64,000 nucleotides of DNA. Source: Lysinibacillus sphaericus (GTDB lineage: Bacteria > Bacillota > Bacilli > Bacillales_A > Planococcaceae). The notes beneath the pieces were generated by a model. It saw nothing but the letters and a program-made list of their open reading frames with translations. It made no database searches and was not told the DNA's origin. Below are positions 9,427-19,273 of the stretch, in pieces (position 1 is the stretch's first letter; each line of letters begins with the position of its first letter). The stretch is taken from NCBI RefSeq assembly GCF_001629735.1, contig NZ_CP015224.1:2914001-2978000 (forward strand). The letters are read 5' to 3'. The position numbers and the translations under genes were made by a program.

Positions 9427-9507
9427 GCAAAAAACCCCTCCATAATTATGTAATATATTCACTTTCAGTGTGCCATACTTCTCCTATAAAAACAAGAATA
9501 AAAACGG

Positions 9508-9864
9508 CTATATCCAAGCTTGCTCAAAATCGGATTCTTTAAACCCTAAAGTTACTTTTTTTCCATCTGTTACGAGTGGACGTTTTATTAACATCCCATC
9601 CGAAGCAAGTAGCTCAAGCTGTTCTTCCTCAGTCATATCAGCTAGCTTGTCCTTCAAACCAAGGTCACGATATTTCATGCCTGAAGTATTAAAAAACTTC
9701 TTCAAAGGAAGACCACTGACTTGCCATAAAGCTGTTATTTCATCCTTTGTTGGCGGCTGCTCTACGATATGTACCTCTTCATAGGAAACGTCATGATCAT
9801 TTAACCACTTTTGCGCTTTTTTACATGTTGTACATTTGGGATAATGGAAAAATTGAATCGTCAT
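9508..9864 (-). CDS. ArsC/Spx-family protein, YusI type
   Basis: 118 aa from the ATG at 9864, with AAAGGAG upstream. The fold is that of arsenate reductase/Spx: an N-terminal CTTC redox motif near residue 10 and the KRPLV segment whose Arg matches the conserved ArsC/Spx Arg. The RNA polymerase-binding Gly of Spx cannot be judged from sequence alone, so whether it acts on transcription or as a reductase is open. It sits next to gcvH, as YusI does in B. subtilis. Confidence 0.85.
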   Translation of the reverse strand: MTIQFFHYPKCTTCKKAQKWLNDHDVSYEEVHIVEQPPTKDEITALWQVSGLPLKKFFNTSGMKYRDLGLKDKLADMTEEEQLELLASDGMLIKRPLVTDGKKVTLGFKESDFEQAWI

Positions 9865-10004
9865 TAAAATGCTCCTTTGCTGTCTTTTTCTGTAGTATAC
9901 CATCATAATCATCGAGAATGGTGGAACTTCGCTCATTTCCGTAAGTCTATCCATCCATTTTGTATTTTTATCCGTTACTTTGACAAATAATTTATTTGGC
10001 ACAA

Positions 10005-10042
10005 TAAAAAACTAGCTACCCACTTACGGATAGCTAGCATTT
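10005..10042 (-). terminator. Terminator after fadE
   Basis: Stem GCTAGCTATCC/GGTAGCTAGT (one wobble or mismatch) followed on the minus strand by six Ts. Confidence 0.85.
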
Positions 10043-10050
10043 TCCTACGA

Positions 10051-11835
10051 TTAAACGATATATTTTTCTGCTTCAATTAATTTCACAGATGCTTCACGTT
10101 TCTTCGTAATGAGGTTGTATGGATTATTACGTGTTAATTTACGTAATGCAGATAATGTCATACGTGCTGCATCACCATCTGCGGAAGCCAGAATTGTATC
10201 TTTTGCTTCTTTTTCGATTTCTGCAAATGCTTCTTGGCAGAAAATTTGAGTGTATAGCAATTTTTGATGTGCTTTTTCAACGCCATCACGAGCAATCGCT
10301 TTTTCTGTGCGTAATACAGCTGATTCCATTGCAAATAATTGATTAGCGATATTAGCAATATTCACTAATACTTCTTGCTCTTGATCAAGCTTCGCACCAA
10401 AGCGTTGTGCGGCTAAGCCTGCAGCTAATACAGCAATCTTCTTGGCATTTTTCACTAAGTATTTTTCCTGAGCTAGTGGCTCAGTGCCGATATCCTCTGG
10501 CATTAGCATTAGAAGCTCTTGCTGTAAATTTTGCGCAACCTGTAATAATGGCAGCTCACCTTTTAGTGCCTTTTTCATAAATGTACCTGGTACAATCATG
10601 CGATTAATTTCATTTGTACCTTCAAAAATTCGATTAATACGAGAATCACGGTATATACGCTCTACCTCATATTCAGCCATAAAGCCATAACCGCCGTGTA
10701 ATTGTACAGCTTCATCTGCAATATAATCTAATGTTTCTGATCCAAATACTTTAGCAATGGAGCATTCAATCGCATATTCAGCGATAGCACCTGCAATCAC
10801 TTTTCCTTCCTTTTGCTCCTCTGGGCTTAGCTGGCTTAAACGGTCTTCAAATAAACCCACAGTACGATAGTTTAATGACTCTGATGCATACAAATGAGAA
10901 GCCATTGTTGATAATTTTTCTTTTGTTAGGTTGAAGTCAGATAGCTTTGTTTTAAATTGCTGACGTTGGTTTGTATATTGTACCGCTAGCTCAAATGCGC
11001 GTTTTGATCCACCAATTGTTCCAACCCCTAGTTTATAGCGACCGATATTTAATATATTGAAGGCAATGACATGCCCACGACCAATTTCACCTAATAAATT
11101 TTCTACTGGCACTTCTGCATCTTCTAACACAAGTGTACGGGTAGATGAAGACTTAATCCCCATTTTCTTCTCCTCAGGACCGACTGAAACACCATTGAAT
11201 GTACGTTCCACAATAAAGGCAGAGAACTTATCACCATCAATTTTAGCATAAACAACAAATACATCTGCAAAGCCGGCATTTGTAATCCATTGCTTTTCAC
11301 CATTTAAAATATAATGTGTGCCTGCATCGTTTAGTTTCGCAGTTGTTTTTGCCCCTAAAGCATCCGAGCCTGAACCTGGCTCTGTTAAAGCATAAGCAGC
11401 AATTAATTCACCCGAGGCAAGCTTAGGTAAATATTTTTTCTTCTGATTCTCGTCACCGAATAGCACGATTGGTAATGAGCCAATCCCTACATGTGCACCA
11501 TGAGTAATGGAGAAACCACCTGCTACAGACATTTTTTCTGCAATTAATGCTGAAGAAACTTTATCTAAGCCTAGTCCTTCGTATTCTTCTGGCACATCTG
11601 CTCCAAGCAAGCCTAATTCACCAGCACTTTTAAGGAGACGTACTGAGTGCTCGAATTCATGATGCTCTAAATTTTCAACTACAGGTAAAACTTCATTTGC
11701 TACATATTCTTCTGTTGTTTTGGCAATCATTTTATGCTCGTCAGTGAAATCTTCAGGTGTAAACACACGATCTAATTCCACATCTTCAATTAGAAATCCG
11801 CCGCCTTTAATGAAATCCGTTGTTTTTTCAGTCAT
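10051..11835 (-). CDS. fadE: Acyl-CoA dehydrogenase
   Basis: 594 aa from the ATG at 11835, with GGGAGG 7 nt upstream. The first 400 residues are the acyl-CoA dehydrogenase core, with YALTEPGSGSDA and QWITNAGFADVFVV (FAD and substrate binding) and the family signature QLHGGYGFMAEYEVERIYRD. The extra C-terminal 200 residues are usual for the long YusJ/FadE form. It catalyses the first, FAD-dependent step of beta-oxidation. It lies 256 nt downstream of fadA, so it may be read through from fadNA or have its own promoter in that gap. Confidence 0.95.
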   Translation of the reverse strand: MTEKTTDFIKGGGFLIEDVELDRVFTPEDFTDEHKMIAKTTEEYVANEVLPVVENLEHHEFEHSVRLLKSAGELGLLGADVPEEYEGLGLDKVSSALIAEKMSVAGGFSITHGAHVGIGSLPIVLFGDENQKKKYLPKLASGELIAAYALTEPGSGSDALGAKTTAKLNDAGTHYILNGEKQWITNAGFADVFVVYAKIDGDKFSAFIVERTFNGVSVGPEEKKMGIKSSSTRTLVLEDAEVPVENLLGEIGRGHVIAFNILNIGRYKLGVGTIGGSKRAFELAVQYTNQRQQFKTKLSDFNLTKEKLSTMASHLYASESLNYRTVGLFEDRLSQLSPEEQKEGKVIAGAIAEYAIECSIAKVFGSETLDYIADEAVQLHGGYGFMAEYEVERIYRDSRINRIFEGTNEINRMIVPGTFMKKALKGELPLLQVAQNLQQELLMLMPEDIGTEPLAQEKYLVKNAKKIAVLAAGLAAQRFGAKLDQEQEVLVNIANIANQLFAMESAVLRTEKAIARDGVEKAHQKLLYTQIFCQEAFAEIEKEAKDTILASADGDAARMTLSALRKLTRNNPYNLITKKREASVKLIEAEKYIV

Positions 11836-12091
11836 ATAAAATCCTCCCAATTTATCTATTTTGATAGTTTAATCCCCTATTGAATGCTGCCTCTTCAAAA
11901 TCTGTAGTATTTGCTCAGAGGCTTGATTTTTATTCAGCCTACTCTCCTACCTTTTAGAGAAGGTTTCTGACGCTTTCATTTTGGTCCAAAAACCTTTTGC
12001 TGAGTGAAGACAAATATATATAGAAAAGCTTGAAATATACTTGCTCGGAGGCAACCGGAAACAGTACACCTCAAGCTGATCTAGTGAAAAA

Positions 12092-13264
12092 TTATAGAAT
12101 TTCAAATACTCCAGCGGCTCCCATGCCGCCACCAATACACATAGTTACCACGCCATATTTCTTACCTTGACGCTTTAATTCATGAATAAGTTTTAGTGTT
12201 AAAATAGCACCCGTTGCACCAAGTGGATGTCCTAATGCGATAGCTCCACCATTTACATTGACCTTATCTTGGTCGATGCCTAAATGACGGACCACCTGTA
12301 AGGATTGCGATGCAAATGCTTCATTGATTTCCCATAGATCAATCGCATCTATTGATAAACCTGCGATTTCTAACGCTTTTGGTACCGCCACAATGGGACC
12401 AATCCCCATTACTTCAGGTGGTACACCACCCACTGCAAAACCTAGGAATTTTGCCATTGGTGTTAAACCTTGCTTGACTGCCTCTTCACGCTCCATTACC
12501 AATACAGCTGCTGCACCATCAGATGTTTGAGAAGCGTTCCCTGCTGTCACACTCCCTTTCACATGGAAAGCTGGACGAAGCTTCGCTAAACCTTCAACCG
12601 ATGTACCTGAACGGACACCCTCATCCATGCTGAAAGTGAATTTTTTCACCTGTGGCTTATTGTTCTCATCAACATAATGTTGTTCCACTTCTATAGGTAC
12701 AATCTCATCATTAAATTTACCTTCTTTAATTGCCTCTTCAGCAAGTACATGTGAGCGAACAGCAAAAGCATCTTGATCTTCGCGACTTACATTGTATTGA
12801 CGAGCTACTTCCTCAGCTGTATGCCCCATTCCCATATAATATTGTGGAGCTGTTTCAGCTAACGTTGGATTTAAGCGGGGCGTGTTCCCCACCATTGGTA
12901 CCATACTCATTGATTCAACACCACCAGCGAGGATGGCCTTTGAATGCCCGAGCATGATTCGCTCAGCTGCATAGGCAATCGCCTGTAGACCCGAAGAACA
13001 AAATCTATTAATGGTTAGTGCAGGAGTTGTATCTGGTAGTCCGGCAAGTGCACCGATGCTACGAGCTACATTCATACCCTGTTCTGCTTCTGGCATAGCA
13101 CAGCCTAAAATTAAATCATCTATCGGTCCCTCATAGCCTGCTCTTTTTAATGTTTCTTTGACAACGGCAGCACCAAAGTCATCTGGTCTTACTGTTGCTA
13201 AAGAACCTTTTTTTGCTTTTCCAATTGGAGTTCGTGCTCCTGCTACAATAACGGCTTCACGCAT
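12092..13264 (-). CDS. fadA: Acetyl-CoA C-acyltransferase (thiolase)
   Basis: 390 aa thiolase with the acyl-acceptor Cys89 (NRFCSSGLQ), the GHPLGATGA histidine motif, and the second Cys in [10 protein letters not shown]. The ATG follows GGGGGATTATACG. It performs the last step of beta-oxidation, splitting 3-ketoacyl-CoA to acetyl-CoA. It follows fadN after a 48-nt gap and precedes fadE, the same order as B. subtilis yusL-yusK-yusJ. Confidence 0.96.
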   Translation of the reverse strand: MREAVIVAGARTPIGKAKKGSLATVRPDDFGAAVVKETLKRAGYEGPIDDLILGCAMPEAEQGMNVARSIGALAGLPDTTPALTINRFCSSGLQAIAYAAERIMLGHSKAILAGGVESMSMVPMVGNTPRLNPTLAETAPQYYMGMGHTAEEVARQYNVSREDQDAFAVRSHVLAEEAIKEGKFNDEIVPIEVEQHYVDENNKPQVKKFTFSMDEGVRSGTSVEGLAKLRPAFHVKGSVTAGNASQTSDGAAAVLVMEREEAVKQGLTPMAKFLGFAVGGVPPEVMGIGPIVAVPKALEIAGLSIDAIDLWEINEAFASQSLQVVRHLGIDQDKVNVNGGAIALGHPLGATGAILTLKLIHELKRQGKKYGVVTMCIGGGMGAAGVFEIL

Positions 13265-13312
13265 CGTATAATCCCCCTTTGTTTCATGTGCAAGTTTTGT
13301 CTATTTCGTCCA

Positions 13313-15697
13313 TTAGTTACGAAGTGGTTTCCCCTTTAACAGCATATGTTGCATTCTTTGCTGTGAAAGTGGATCAGCAACAAGGCTAAGGAATGCCTCA
13401 CGCTCTAAGTTTAATAGATACTGTTCATCTACTAATGTGCCATATGGAACCTTACCACCCGCAATCACATAAGCTAGCTTTTTAGCAATTTTCAAATCAT
13501 GCTTACTGATAAAGCCTGACTCATACATACCTTGCGCACCAATGAGTAATGTACCGTAGCCTGATGCACCAACCACAGGAACTTTTGTTGGGACAGGTGG
13601 TTGATAGCCTGCTTCATAAAGTGCTAAAGCCGCTTGTTTCGCGTCATATAATTGATGGTCTGGGTTAACAGAAATTCCATCTGCGAAGTTTAAGAAGTTA
13701 TTTTCACGTGCTTCCTCACCAGATGTTGAAACTTTCGCCATGGCAATTGTTTCAAATACTTTATTTGCAATATGTTGATAGTCTATTTCTACACCATTTG
13801 GTAGACCCTTTAGGAATTTTTGATAAAGCGCTTTATTCCCTCCGCCACCTGGAATTAATCCAACGCCTACTTCTACTAAGCCCATATATGTTTCCATCGT
13901 TGCCTGGATATGTGCAGCAGGTAAGCAAACCTCTGCACCACCACCTAATGTCATCGCAAACGGAGCCGCCACAACCGGCTTACGTGAATATTTAATTTTT
14001 TGCATCGCATCTTGGAAAGCCTTAATGACAAAGTCTAGTTCAAAGATATTATCATCCTGTGCTTCGACTAAAATCATTCCTAGATTTGCACCAACACAGA
14101 AGTTTTTCCCCTGGTTTCCTATCACTAAGCCCTTATAATTAGCTTCTACCTCATCGATGGCAAAGTTTATCATTTGAATAATATCCAAGCCTATAGCATT
14201 CGACTGTGAATGGAACTCTAATAATGCAATTCCATCACCTAAGTCTATTAAACTAGCACCTGTATTGGATTTAATCACGCCATGTTTTTTCTTATATCGT
14301 TTTAAATCGATTTCCTTTTCATTGATAGGCACTTTAACATAATCCGACCCATTATAGTAAGCCAAGTCACCATCTATATCGGAATAGAAAGTTTCAAACC
14401 CATTGGCTATCATCTCTTTTACAAAGGCAGGTACTTCTCGACCTTCTGTTTCCATTTTTGCGACAGCCTCTTTCACGCCAATAGCATCCCAAATTTCAAA
14501 TGGTCCTTGTTGCCAGCCGAATCCCCATTTCATCGCATTATCAATAGCCACAATATCGTCTGCAATTTCACCGTATAGCTGAGCAGAATAAATTAATGTT
14601 GGAGCAAATATCCCCCATAGTAATTCACCTGTACGATCCTTTGCATATGTTAAAGCCTTCACTTTATTAGCTAATCCACGAGTTTGTTTCGCCATTTCAA
14701 TGGAAGGTGTCTTTAATTTTTTCACAGGACTATACGCCAAAGTCATTGGGTCAATTTCATGAATCTCTTTTCCTTGCTTTATGAAGAAGCCCTGGCCTGA
14801 TTTTGCCCCGAGCCAACCGTTCGTGACCATTTTTTGCAAAAACTCTGGTACAGCAAATACTTGCTGCTCCTCACCTGTTGTTTGATCGTAAACATTTTTA
14901 GCTACATGAATAAATGTATCTAAACCAACAACATCTAGCGTTCGGAAAGTTGCCGATTTAGGACGACCAATAAGTGGACCTGTCACGGAATCCACTTCCC
15001 CAACTGAGTAACCACCTTTTAACATTTCTTGTAACGTGATGAGTAACCCATAAGTGCCGATGCGGTTAGCAATAAAATTAGGTGTATCCTTTGCTAGCAC
15101 AACGCCCTTTCCAAGCACATCTTCACCAAATGTTTTCATAAAGCTCACTACTTCAGGTGCAGTTGTATCAGCTGGAATCACCTCTAATAATTTTAAATAG
15201 CGAGGCGGGTTGAAAAAGTGTGTGCCAAGAAAATGCTTTTTAAAATCCTCTGAACGTCCTTCTGCCATTGCATTAATACTAATCCCGGATGTGTTTGAAC
15301 TAATAATTGTTCCAGGTGTACGAATAGCATCGATTTTTTCATATAAACTTTGTTTTATAGGTAAGTTTTCTACAACAACTTCAATAATCCAATCTACATC
15401 TTTTAGTTTCCCTAAATCATCCTCAAAGTTGCCGACCGTTAGTAGTGATAAATTTTTCTTAGAAGTAAGTGGTGCTGGCTTTTGCTTTAACAACTTTTGC
15501 AAAGCTCCATTAACAAGACGATTTCTTACAGCTGGATGCTCTAAGGAAAGACCTTTTGCCTCTTCCTCATGTGTTAGTTCCTTCGGTGCAATATCTAATA
15601 GTAATGTTGGTATACCGATATTAGCTAAATGTGCTGCAATTCCAGAGCCCATCACCCCAGAACCTAGAACAGCAGCTTTTTTAATGTTATAAGTCAC
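13313..15697 (-). CDS. fadN: 3-hydroxyacyl-CoA dehydrogenase/enoyl-CoA hydratase
   Basis: 794 aa from the GTG at 15697; a TTG two codons upstream sits too near the GGGGG ribosome site. Residues 1-300 or so are the NAD-binding dehydrogenase (VLGSGVMGSGIAAHLAN, then NTSGIS). The middle is the second 3HCDH domain, and the C-terminal 300 residues are an enoyl-CoA hydratase/crotonase fold (LGGGAEVCLPA). The protein does the hydration and oxidation steps of beta-oxidation. It is the first gene of the fadNAE cluster and has FadR-type operators upstream. Confidence 0.95.
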   Translation of the reverse strand: MTYNIKKAAVLGSGVMGSGIAAHLANIGIPTLLLDIAPKELTHEEEAKGLSLEHPAVRNRLVNGALQKLLKQKPAPLTSKKNLSLLTVGNFEDDLGKLKDVDWIIEVVVENLPIKQSLYEKIDAIRTPGTIISSNTSGISINAMAEGRSEDFKKHFLGTHFFNPPRYLKLLEVIPADTTAPEVVSFMKTFGEDVLGKGVVLAKDTPNFIANRIGTYGLLITLQEMLKGGYSVGEVDSVTGPLIGRPKSATFRTLDVVGLDTFIHVAKNVYDQTTGEEQQVFAVPEFLQKMVTNGWLGAKSGQGFFIKQGKEIHEIDPMTLAYSPVKKLKTPSIEMAKQTRGLANKVKALTYAKDRTGELLWGIFAPTLIYSAQLYGEIADDIVAIDNAMKWGFGWQQGPFEIWDAIGVKEAVAKMETEGREVPAFVKEMIANGFETFYSDIDGDLAYYNGSDYVKVPINEKEIDLKRYKKKHGVIKSNTGASLIDLGDGIALLEFHSQSNAIGLDIIQMINFAIDEVEANYKGLVIGNQGKNFCVGANLGMILVEAQDDNIFELDFVIKAFQDAMQKIKYSRKPVVAAPFAMTLGGGAEVCLPAAHIQATMETYMGLVEVGVGLIPGGGGNKALYQKFLKGLPNGVEIDYQHIANKVFETIAMAKVSTSGEEARENNFLNFADGISVNPDHQLYDAKQAALALYEAGYQPPVPTKVPVVGASGYGTLLIGAQGMYESGFISKHDLKIAKKLAYVIAGGKVPYGTLVDEQYLLNLEREAFLSLVADPLSQQRMQHMLLKGKPLRN

Positions 15698-15722
15698 AAG
15701 CAATTCCCCCTTATTCTTCCAT

Positions 15723-15740
15723 TGAATGAATAGCCATTCA
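15723..15740. promoter_or_regulatory. FadR operator (near-perfect palindrome)
   Basis: TGAATGAATAGCCATTCA is an 18-bp palindrome with one mismatched pair and fits the B. subtilis FadR consensus TGAATGANTANTCATTCA with one difference. It lies 26 nt upstream of the fadN start. FadR would repress until long-chain acyl-CoA releases it. Confidence 0.85.
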
Positions 15741-15795
15741 TTTTTTGGTCAAAAAAATATCAAGTGTACCTTAGTGGATTTTTGTTCCTCTGCTG

Positions 15796-15813
15796 AATGA
15801 CTATTTACTCAAT
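15796..15813. promoter_or_regulatory. Second, weaker FadR-like site
   Basis: TGAATGACTATTTACTCA keeps one full half-site and departs from the palindrome in the other. It lies 56 bp beyond the first site in the fadN upstream region. The rest of 15698-16073 is otherwise without a gene. Confidence 0.5.
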
Positions 15814-16073
15814 TCAACCAAGGAGCCCTAAGGTTTATCTCCGTTTCAAAAGATTGCTAATGAATGAAGATAAAACTACTTTTCTATTTTTAGTGTAGAT
15901 TATTTTGTCTAATTTAGCAATCTTTTTTCAAGAATTATTTTCGCAATATACATCTTTTTTTGTTGTTTACGAGCTAAAAGGAGACAATAAGTAGCTATCA
16001 CCACAGTCAAACAGAAAACTTTCAGGTTACGGGAAAAATGTGTAGAATGGTAAACAAGGAGAGTGAATACTTA

Positions 16074-16391
16074 ATGAAAACAATTACTACTGCAGAACAA
16101 TTTAATGAATTAATCAATGGCGACCAAAAAGTACTAGTGAAATTTTACGCTGGCTGGTGCCCAGATTGTACACGTATGAACATGTTCATCGACCCAATCA
16201 TTGAAGAGTATAACCAATTTGATTGGTATGAACTAAACCGTGACGAGCTTCCAGAAATCGCAGACAAATATGATGTAATGGGCATCCCAAGTTTATTAAT
16301 TTTCCAAAACGGTGAAAAGCTTGCTCACTTACACAGTGCCAATGCAAAAACACCTCAACAAGTAACGGAATTTTTATCTGCTCAACAATAA
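16074..16391 (+). CDS. Thioredoxin-family protein
   Basis: 105 aa from the ATG at 16074 with AAGGAGAG upstream. The active site is GWCPDCTR, and the cis-Pro loop is GIPSLLIF. CPDC in place of CGPC suggests altered redox potential, as in the YtpP-type thioredoxin-like proteins of Bacillus. It is soluble, with no signal peptide. It is followed immediately by a strong terminator, so it is probably transcribed alone from the gap upstream. Confidence 0.9.
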   Translation: MKTITTAEQFNELINGDQKVLVKFYAGWCPDCTRMNMFIDPIIEEYNQFDWYELNRDELPEIADKYDVMGIPSLLIFQNGEKLAHLHSANAKTPQQVTEFLSAQQ

Positions 16392-16400
16392 CAATAATGA

Positions 16401-16434
16401 GAGCTGCATTTCTTCATGAAATGCAGCTCTTTTT
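16401..16434 (+). terminator. Terminator after the thioredoxin gene
   Basis: Perfect 12-bp stem GAGCTGCATTTC/GAAATGCAGCTC, 5-nt loop, then a T run. It ends just upstream of the ribosome site of the next gene. Confidence 0.92.
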
Positions 16435-16450
16435 GAAAGGAGATACCATT

Positions 16451-16954
16451 ATGCGCCAACAATTGGGACTACTCGGAAAATCACAATATGATGCATCGAT
16501 TGCGCCAAACTATCGTAATTCTGCTTGTGGTCCTACTACAGTACACGTTATTTTAAATTATTTGAATGGGTCCGCTCCTTCAATTAATGAACTCTATAAA
16601 CAGCTTGGTAGTACAAAAATTGGTTTATTCAAATGGCGATTGATTCGCAAATTACGCCAATTATATCCATCGTGGGATGTTCGTACTTGTTCATTAAAAG
16701 AAGCTTTGCAGGAAATTGATGCAGGGCGTCCAGTTGCTATGCGTTTTGATCGTTATTTTAGTTTTCGTTGGCGAGATCAAACCTCTACTTTCGCCTATCA
16801 TTGGGTACCGCTAATTGGCTATGATATTAAAAATAATCAGCTATGGTTAATTTTCCATGACAATGGTACATCAAATCGTGATAGCATCATTCGTCAGGTA
16901 CTCTATCAAAACAATGAAAAAGTATTATCCTTTGTAAAAATGGTTCCTCACTAG
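16451..16954 (+). CDS. C39-like papain-fold peptidase or transpeptidase-like protein
   Basis: 167 aa from the ATG at 16451, with AAAGGAGATACC upstream. It has the arrangement of the peptidase C39-like fold: Cys26 in NSACGPTT, His117 in AYHWVPLIGYD, and Asp137/Asn138 in FHDNGTS, which could complete the triad. No signal peptide or membrane helix is present, so it should be cytoplasmic, unlike bacteriocin-processing C39 domains fused to ABC transporters. The substrate is unknown. It directly follows the thioredoxin terminator. Confidence 0.7.
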   Translation: MRQQLGLLGKSQYDASIAPNYRNSACGPTTVHVILNYLNGSAPSINELYKQLGSTKIGLFKWRLIRKLRQLYPSWDVRTCSLKEALQEIDAGRPVAMRFDRYFSFRWRDQTSTFAYHWVPLIGYDIKNNQLWLIFHDNGTSNRDSIIRQVLYQNNEKVLSFVKMVPH

Positions 16955-17004
16955 AGCAACTATCGAATAGCCTACTATTTGCTCTCTATTCTTTTCCCAC
17001 CAAT

Positions 17005-17036
17005 AAAAAAAGCAGAGCATAATACTATACTCTGCG
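17005..17036 (-). terminator. Terminator after the exonuclease gene
   Basis: Stem GCAGAGTAT/ATGCTCTGC (one mismatch) followed by Ts on the minus strand. Confidence 0.8.
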
Positions 17037-17044
17037 ATAACTGA

Positions 17045-17935
17045 TTAAATAAGGGAATACAAAGAACGGGCATGCTTGGCAATAAGCGTGTAGCCACTCT
17101 CTTCCATCTCTTTAAATATTTGTGGCTCATAATTTGGTAATACGAGGCTAGAAAGGTCTGCTTCAATAGGGACATCCGTTTGAATCGTTGCAAGCTCATG
17201 CGATAATTTCAGCATATCTATTTGGTCTTGAATTTTTGTTCGTTGACCTGGCTTTAATTCACCGAGCGACGCTAGCACACTATCAATCGAGCCATATGTT
17301 TGGATTAATGTGAGTGCTTGCTTAGGACCAATACCTTTAACGCCTGGATAACCATCACTCGTATCTCCCATAAAGGCTTTCACCTGTGCAAACTGCGCTG
17401 GTTCAATACTATACTCCTCTTTAAAACGCCCATGCGTATAAATATCATATTCTGTGTAGCCCTTTTTCATAAAAGCAATCTCTGTAGATGGTCTTAAAAG
17501 TTGAAGTAAATCTTTATCCCCACTAATTACGGTAATATCTGCGTCGTCCTGCCATTTGGCAATCATAGAACCAATTAAATCATCAGCCTCCATGCCCTTC
17601 ACGCCAAAATTTTGCCAGCCCATTTGGAGAGATAGGTTTTTTGCCATATCAAATTGAGGCAACATTTCCTCAGGTGGCGCTGGGCGATTTGCTTTATAGC
17701 CATCAAATAGCTCATTGCGGAAGGTATGTGCCCCCATATCCCAGCAAACTGCCATATGTGTTGGCTTCATTAAAGATTGTGCAGTTAGTACATGTCGTAC
17801 AAAGCCTTGTGCTCCGTTCGTTGGAGTGCCATCCGCCAAGCGAATAAAGTGGCCCATGGCAGCCGAGGCGAAAAATGAACGGAATAACAATGCCATACCG
17901 TCAACAATCAGTAGTTTTGGTTTTGTTGTCATCAT
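17045..17935 (-). CDS. 5'-3' exonuclease/flap endonuclease, YpcP type
   Basis: 296 aa matching the stand-alone PolA-type 5' nuclease. Acidic metal ligands are visible in LIVDGMALLFR (start), GMEADDLIGS, VISGDKDLLQLL and MGDTSDGYPGVKGIGPKQA, the last also containing the helix-3-turn DNA-binding motif. Proteins of this type (YpcP in B. subtilis) remove RNA primers and flaps in parallel with PolA. GAGAGGAAAATT precedes the start. It is convergent with the C39-like gene. Confidence 0.93.
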   Translation of the reverse strand: MMTTKPKLLIVDGMALLFRSFFASAAMGHFIRLADGTPTNGAQGFVRHVLTAQSLMKPTHMAVCWDMGAHTFRNELFDGYKANRPAPPEEMLPQFDMAKNLSLQMGWQNFGVKGMEADDLIGSMIAKWQDDADITVISGDKDLLQLLRPSTEIAFMKKGYTEYDIYTHGRFKEEYSIEPAQFAQVKAFMGDTSDGYPGVKGIGPKQALTLIQTYGSIDSVLASLGELKPGQRTKIQDQIDMLKLSHELATIQTDVPIEADLSSLVLPNYEPQIFKEMEESGYTLIAKHARSLYSLI

Positions 17936-18040
17936 AATTTTCCTCTCTATAACCGTGCAAAGTTTATATAAATTTTTGATACCTATGAAATATTATAGCA
18001 AACTTTTAACAATCGGCATTGTCAATACACGGCAATATGC

Positions 18041-19027
18041 TTATAACGTCACTTTTCCTTTATTTGAGATGCGATTGCGATGATCAAGCTGAATACCTGT
18101 TAGCCATTGTAAAAATGCTGTCACACCAATCTTAACGGTTTCTGGACGTAGCGTTCCTTCCTTAGGGTCTGCATAAACAAAATCAATATGGCGAACCCCT
18201 TCATTTTCACCTATAAGTTTGAGGATATCAAATAATTCATAGGCTGTTAGACCGCCTGGTGTGGCAGCTGGAACATCTCGTGCAAACATAATATCAAGTG
18301 CATCTAAATCCACTGAAACATAAATTCGATCAACCTCATACATAAGCTGACGTAACATTTCATGTATGGTGAGCTGAATACCGTCACGTCGCATTTGCTT
18401 TAATGTAATCATATGAATGCCCTGTTCTCTAGCATAATGAATCATTTCAGGTGAATTAAAAAAACCGTGCAATCCGACATTATATATATGTCTCCCTTCC
18501 ACAATGCCTGAGGCAATCAATTGATGGATAGGAGAATCTTGAGCCAAGCCAATTTCCTCTTGGTTTCTTGCATCTAAATGTGTATCAATTTGAATGATAC
18601 CAATACGATCCTGCGGAAAGGCATTCTTTATTCCTTTTAGTGAACAGGCGGTAATGGCATGGTCTCCCCCAATCAAGCAAGTAAAGCTTTTTTGAAAAGC
18701 TATACTCAAATTCTCTGCTGCAGCCTCGATGGCAGATTCAGAAAGCATTCTATCTTGTTCATGAATCGCCACATCGCCAATATCAACGACTGATAATGCG
18801 CGTAAATTGATTTGCTCGTCTAAGTTATATGATTGGAAGCTTGGCCATACTTTACGAAACGCAGTTGGATATTGCGCTTTTCCAGATGCTTCTTCTGCAT
18901 ATGATAAAAGAGCCCCATACACGACAATATCCACATCATTTGGGTTTGGATTTGTTTGCTGCTTTATCCACTGATGCATGGCCGATCCATTCTCTTGCTT
19001 CCATCGGCATTCCGGTTCTATAAACAT
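18041..19027 (-). CDS. Arginase/agmatinase/formimidoylglutamase-family enzyme
   Basis: About 328 aa. The dinuclear Mn ligands of ureohydrolases are present: GGDHA, DTHLDAR (usually DAHxDxR) and SVDLDALD. The third residue after the last Asp is not the usual Pro-containing form, and the C-terminal DFVYADPKEG replaces the usual E-x-N-P; this leans to formimidoylglutamase (HutG) or a divergent agmatinase rather than arginase. The ATG at 19027 has better spacing from AAGGTGG than the one at 19033. No hut or spe genes are adjacent, so the substrate is unassigned. Confidence 0.8.
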   Translation of the reverse strand: MFIEPECRWKQENGSAMHQWIKQQTNPNPNDVDIVVYGALLSYAEEASGKAQYPTAFRKVWPSFQSYNLDEQINLRALSVVDIGDVAIHEQDRMLSESAIEAAAENLSIAFQKSFTCLIGGDHAITACSLKGIKNAFPQDRIGIIQIDTHLDARNQEEIGLAQDSPIHQLIASGIVEGRHIYNVGLHGFFNSPEMIHYAREQGIHMITLKQMRRDGIQLTIHEMLRQLMYEVDRIYVSVDLDALDIMFARDVPAATPGGLTAYELFDILKLIGENEGVRHIDFVYADPKEGTLRPETVKIGVTAFLQWLTGIQLDHRNRISNKGKVTL

Positions 19028-19273
19028 ATACATCTACCACCTTTATATCTTTTCTATTCAAGTTAAATGAACCTACATTTTTTCACATGCCCCTCAAATG
19101 TCCTACCCAATTCCTACTCTTTCTATATAGTACCATTCGTACATTCATCTTCGTCATTTTTTTCTTTTTTCCTCTTTTCTTTTTAAATTTGAAACACAAA
19201 AAAGCAAACTAAAAATCAGTTTGCTTCAAATTTCATATGAGTTGGCGCAGTGTTCAATGAGGTTTTTAGTTTG

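Noticed and set aside
11947-12135. Minus-strand 62-aa ORF in the fadA-fadE gap
   Set aside because: It overlaps the fadA 3' end in another frame, has no ribosome site and no family resemblance; the gap is more likely a leader or spacer.
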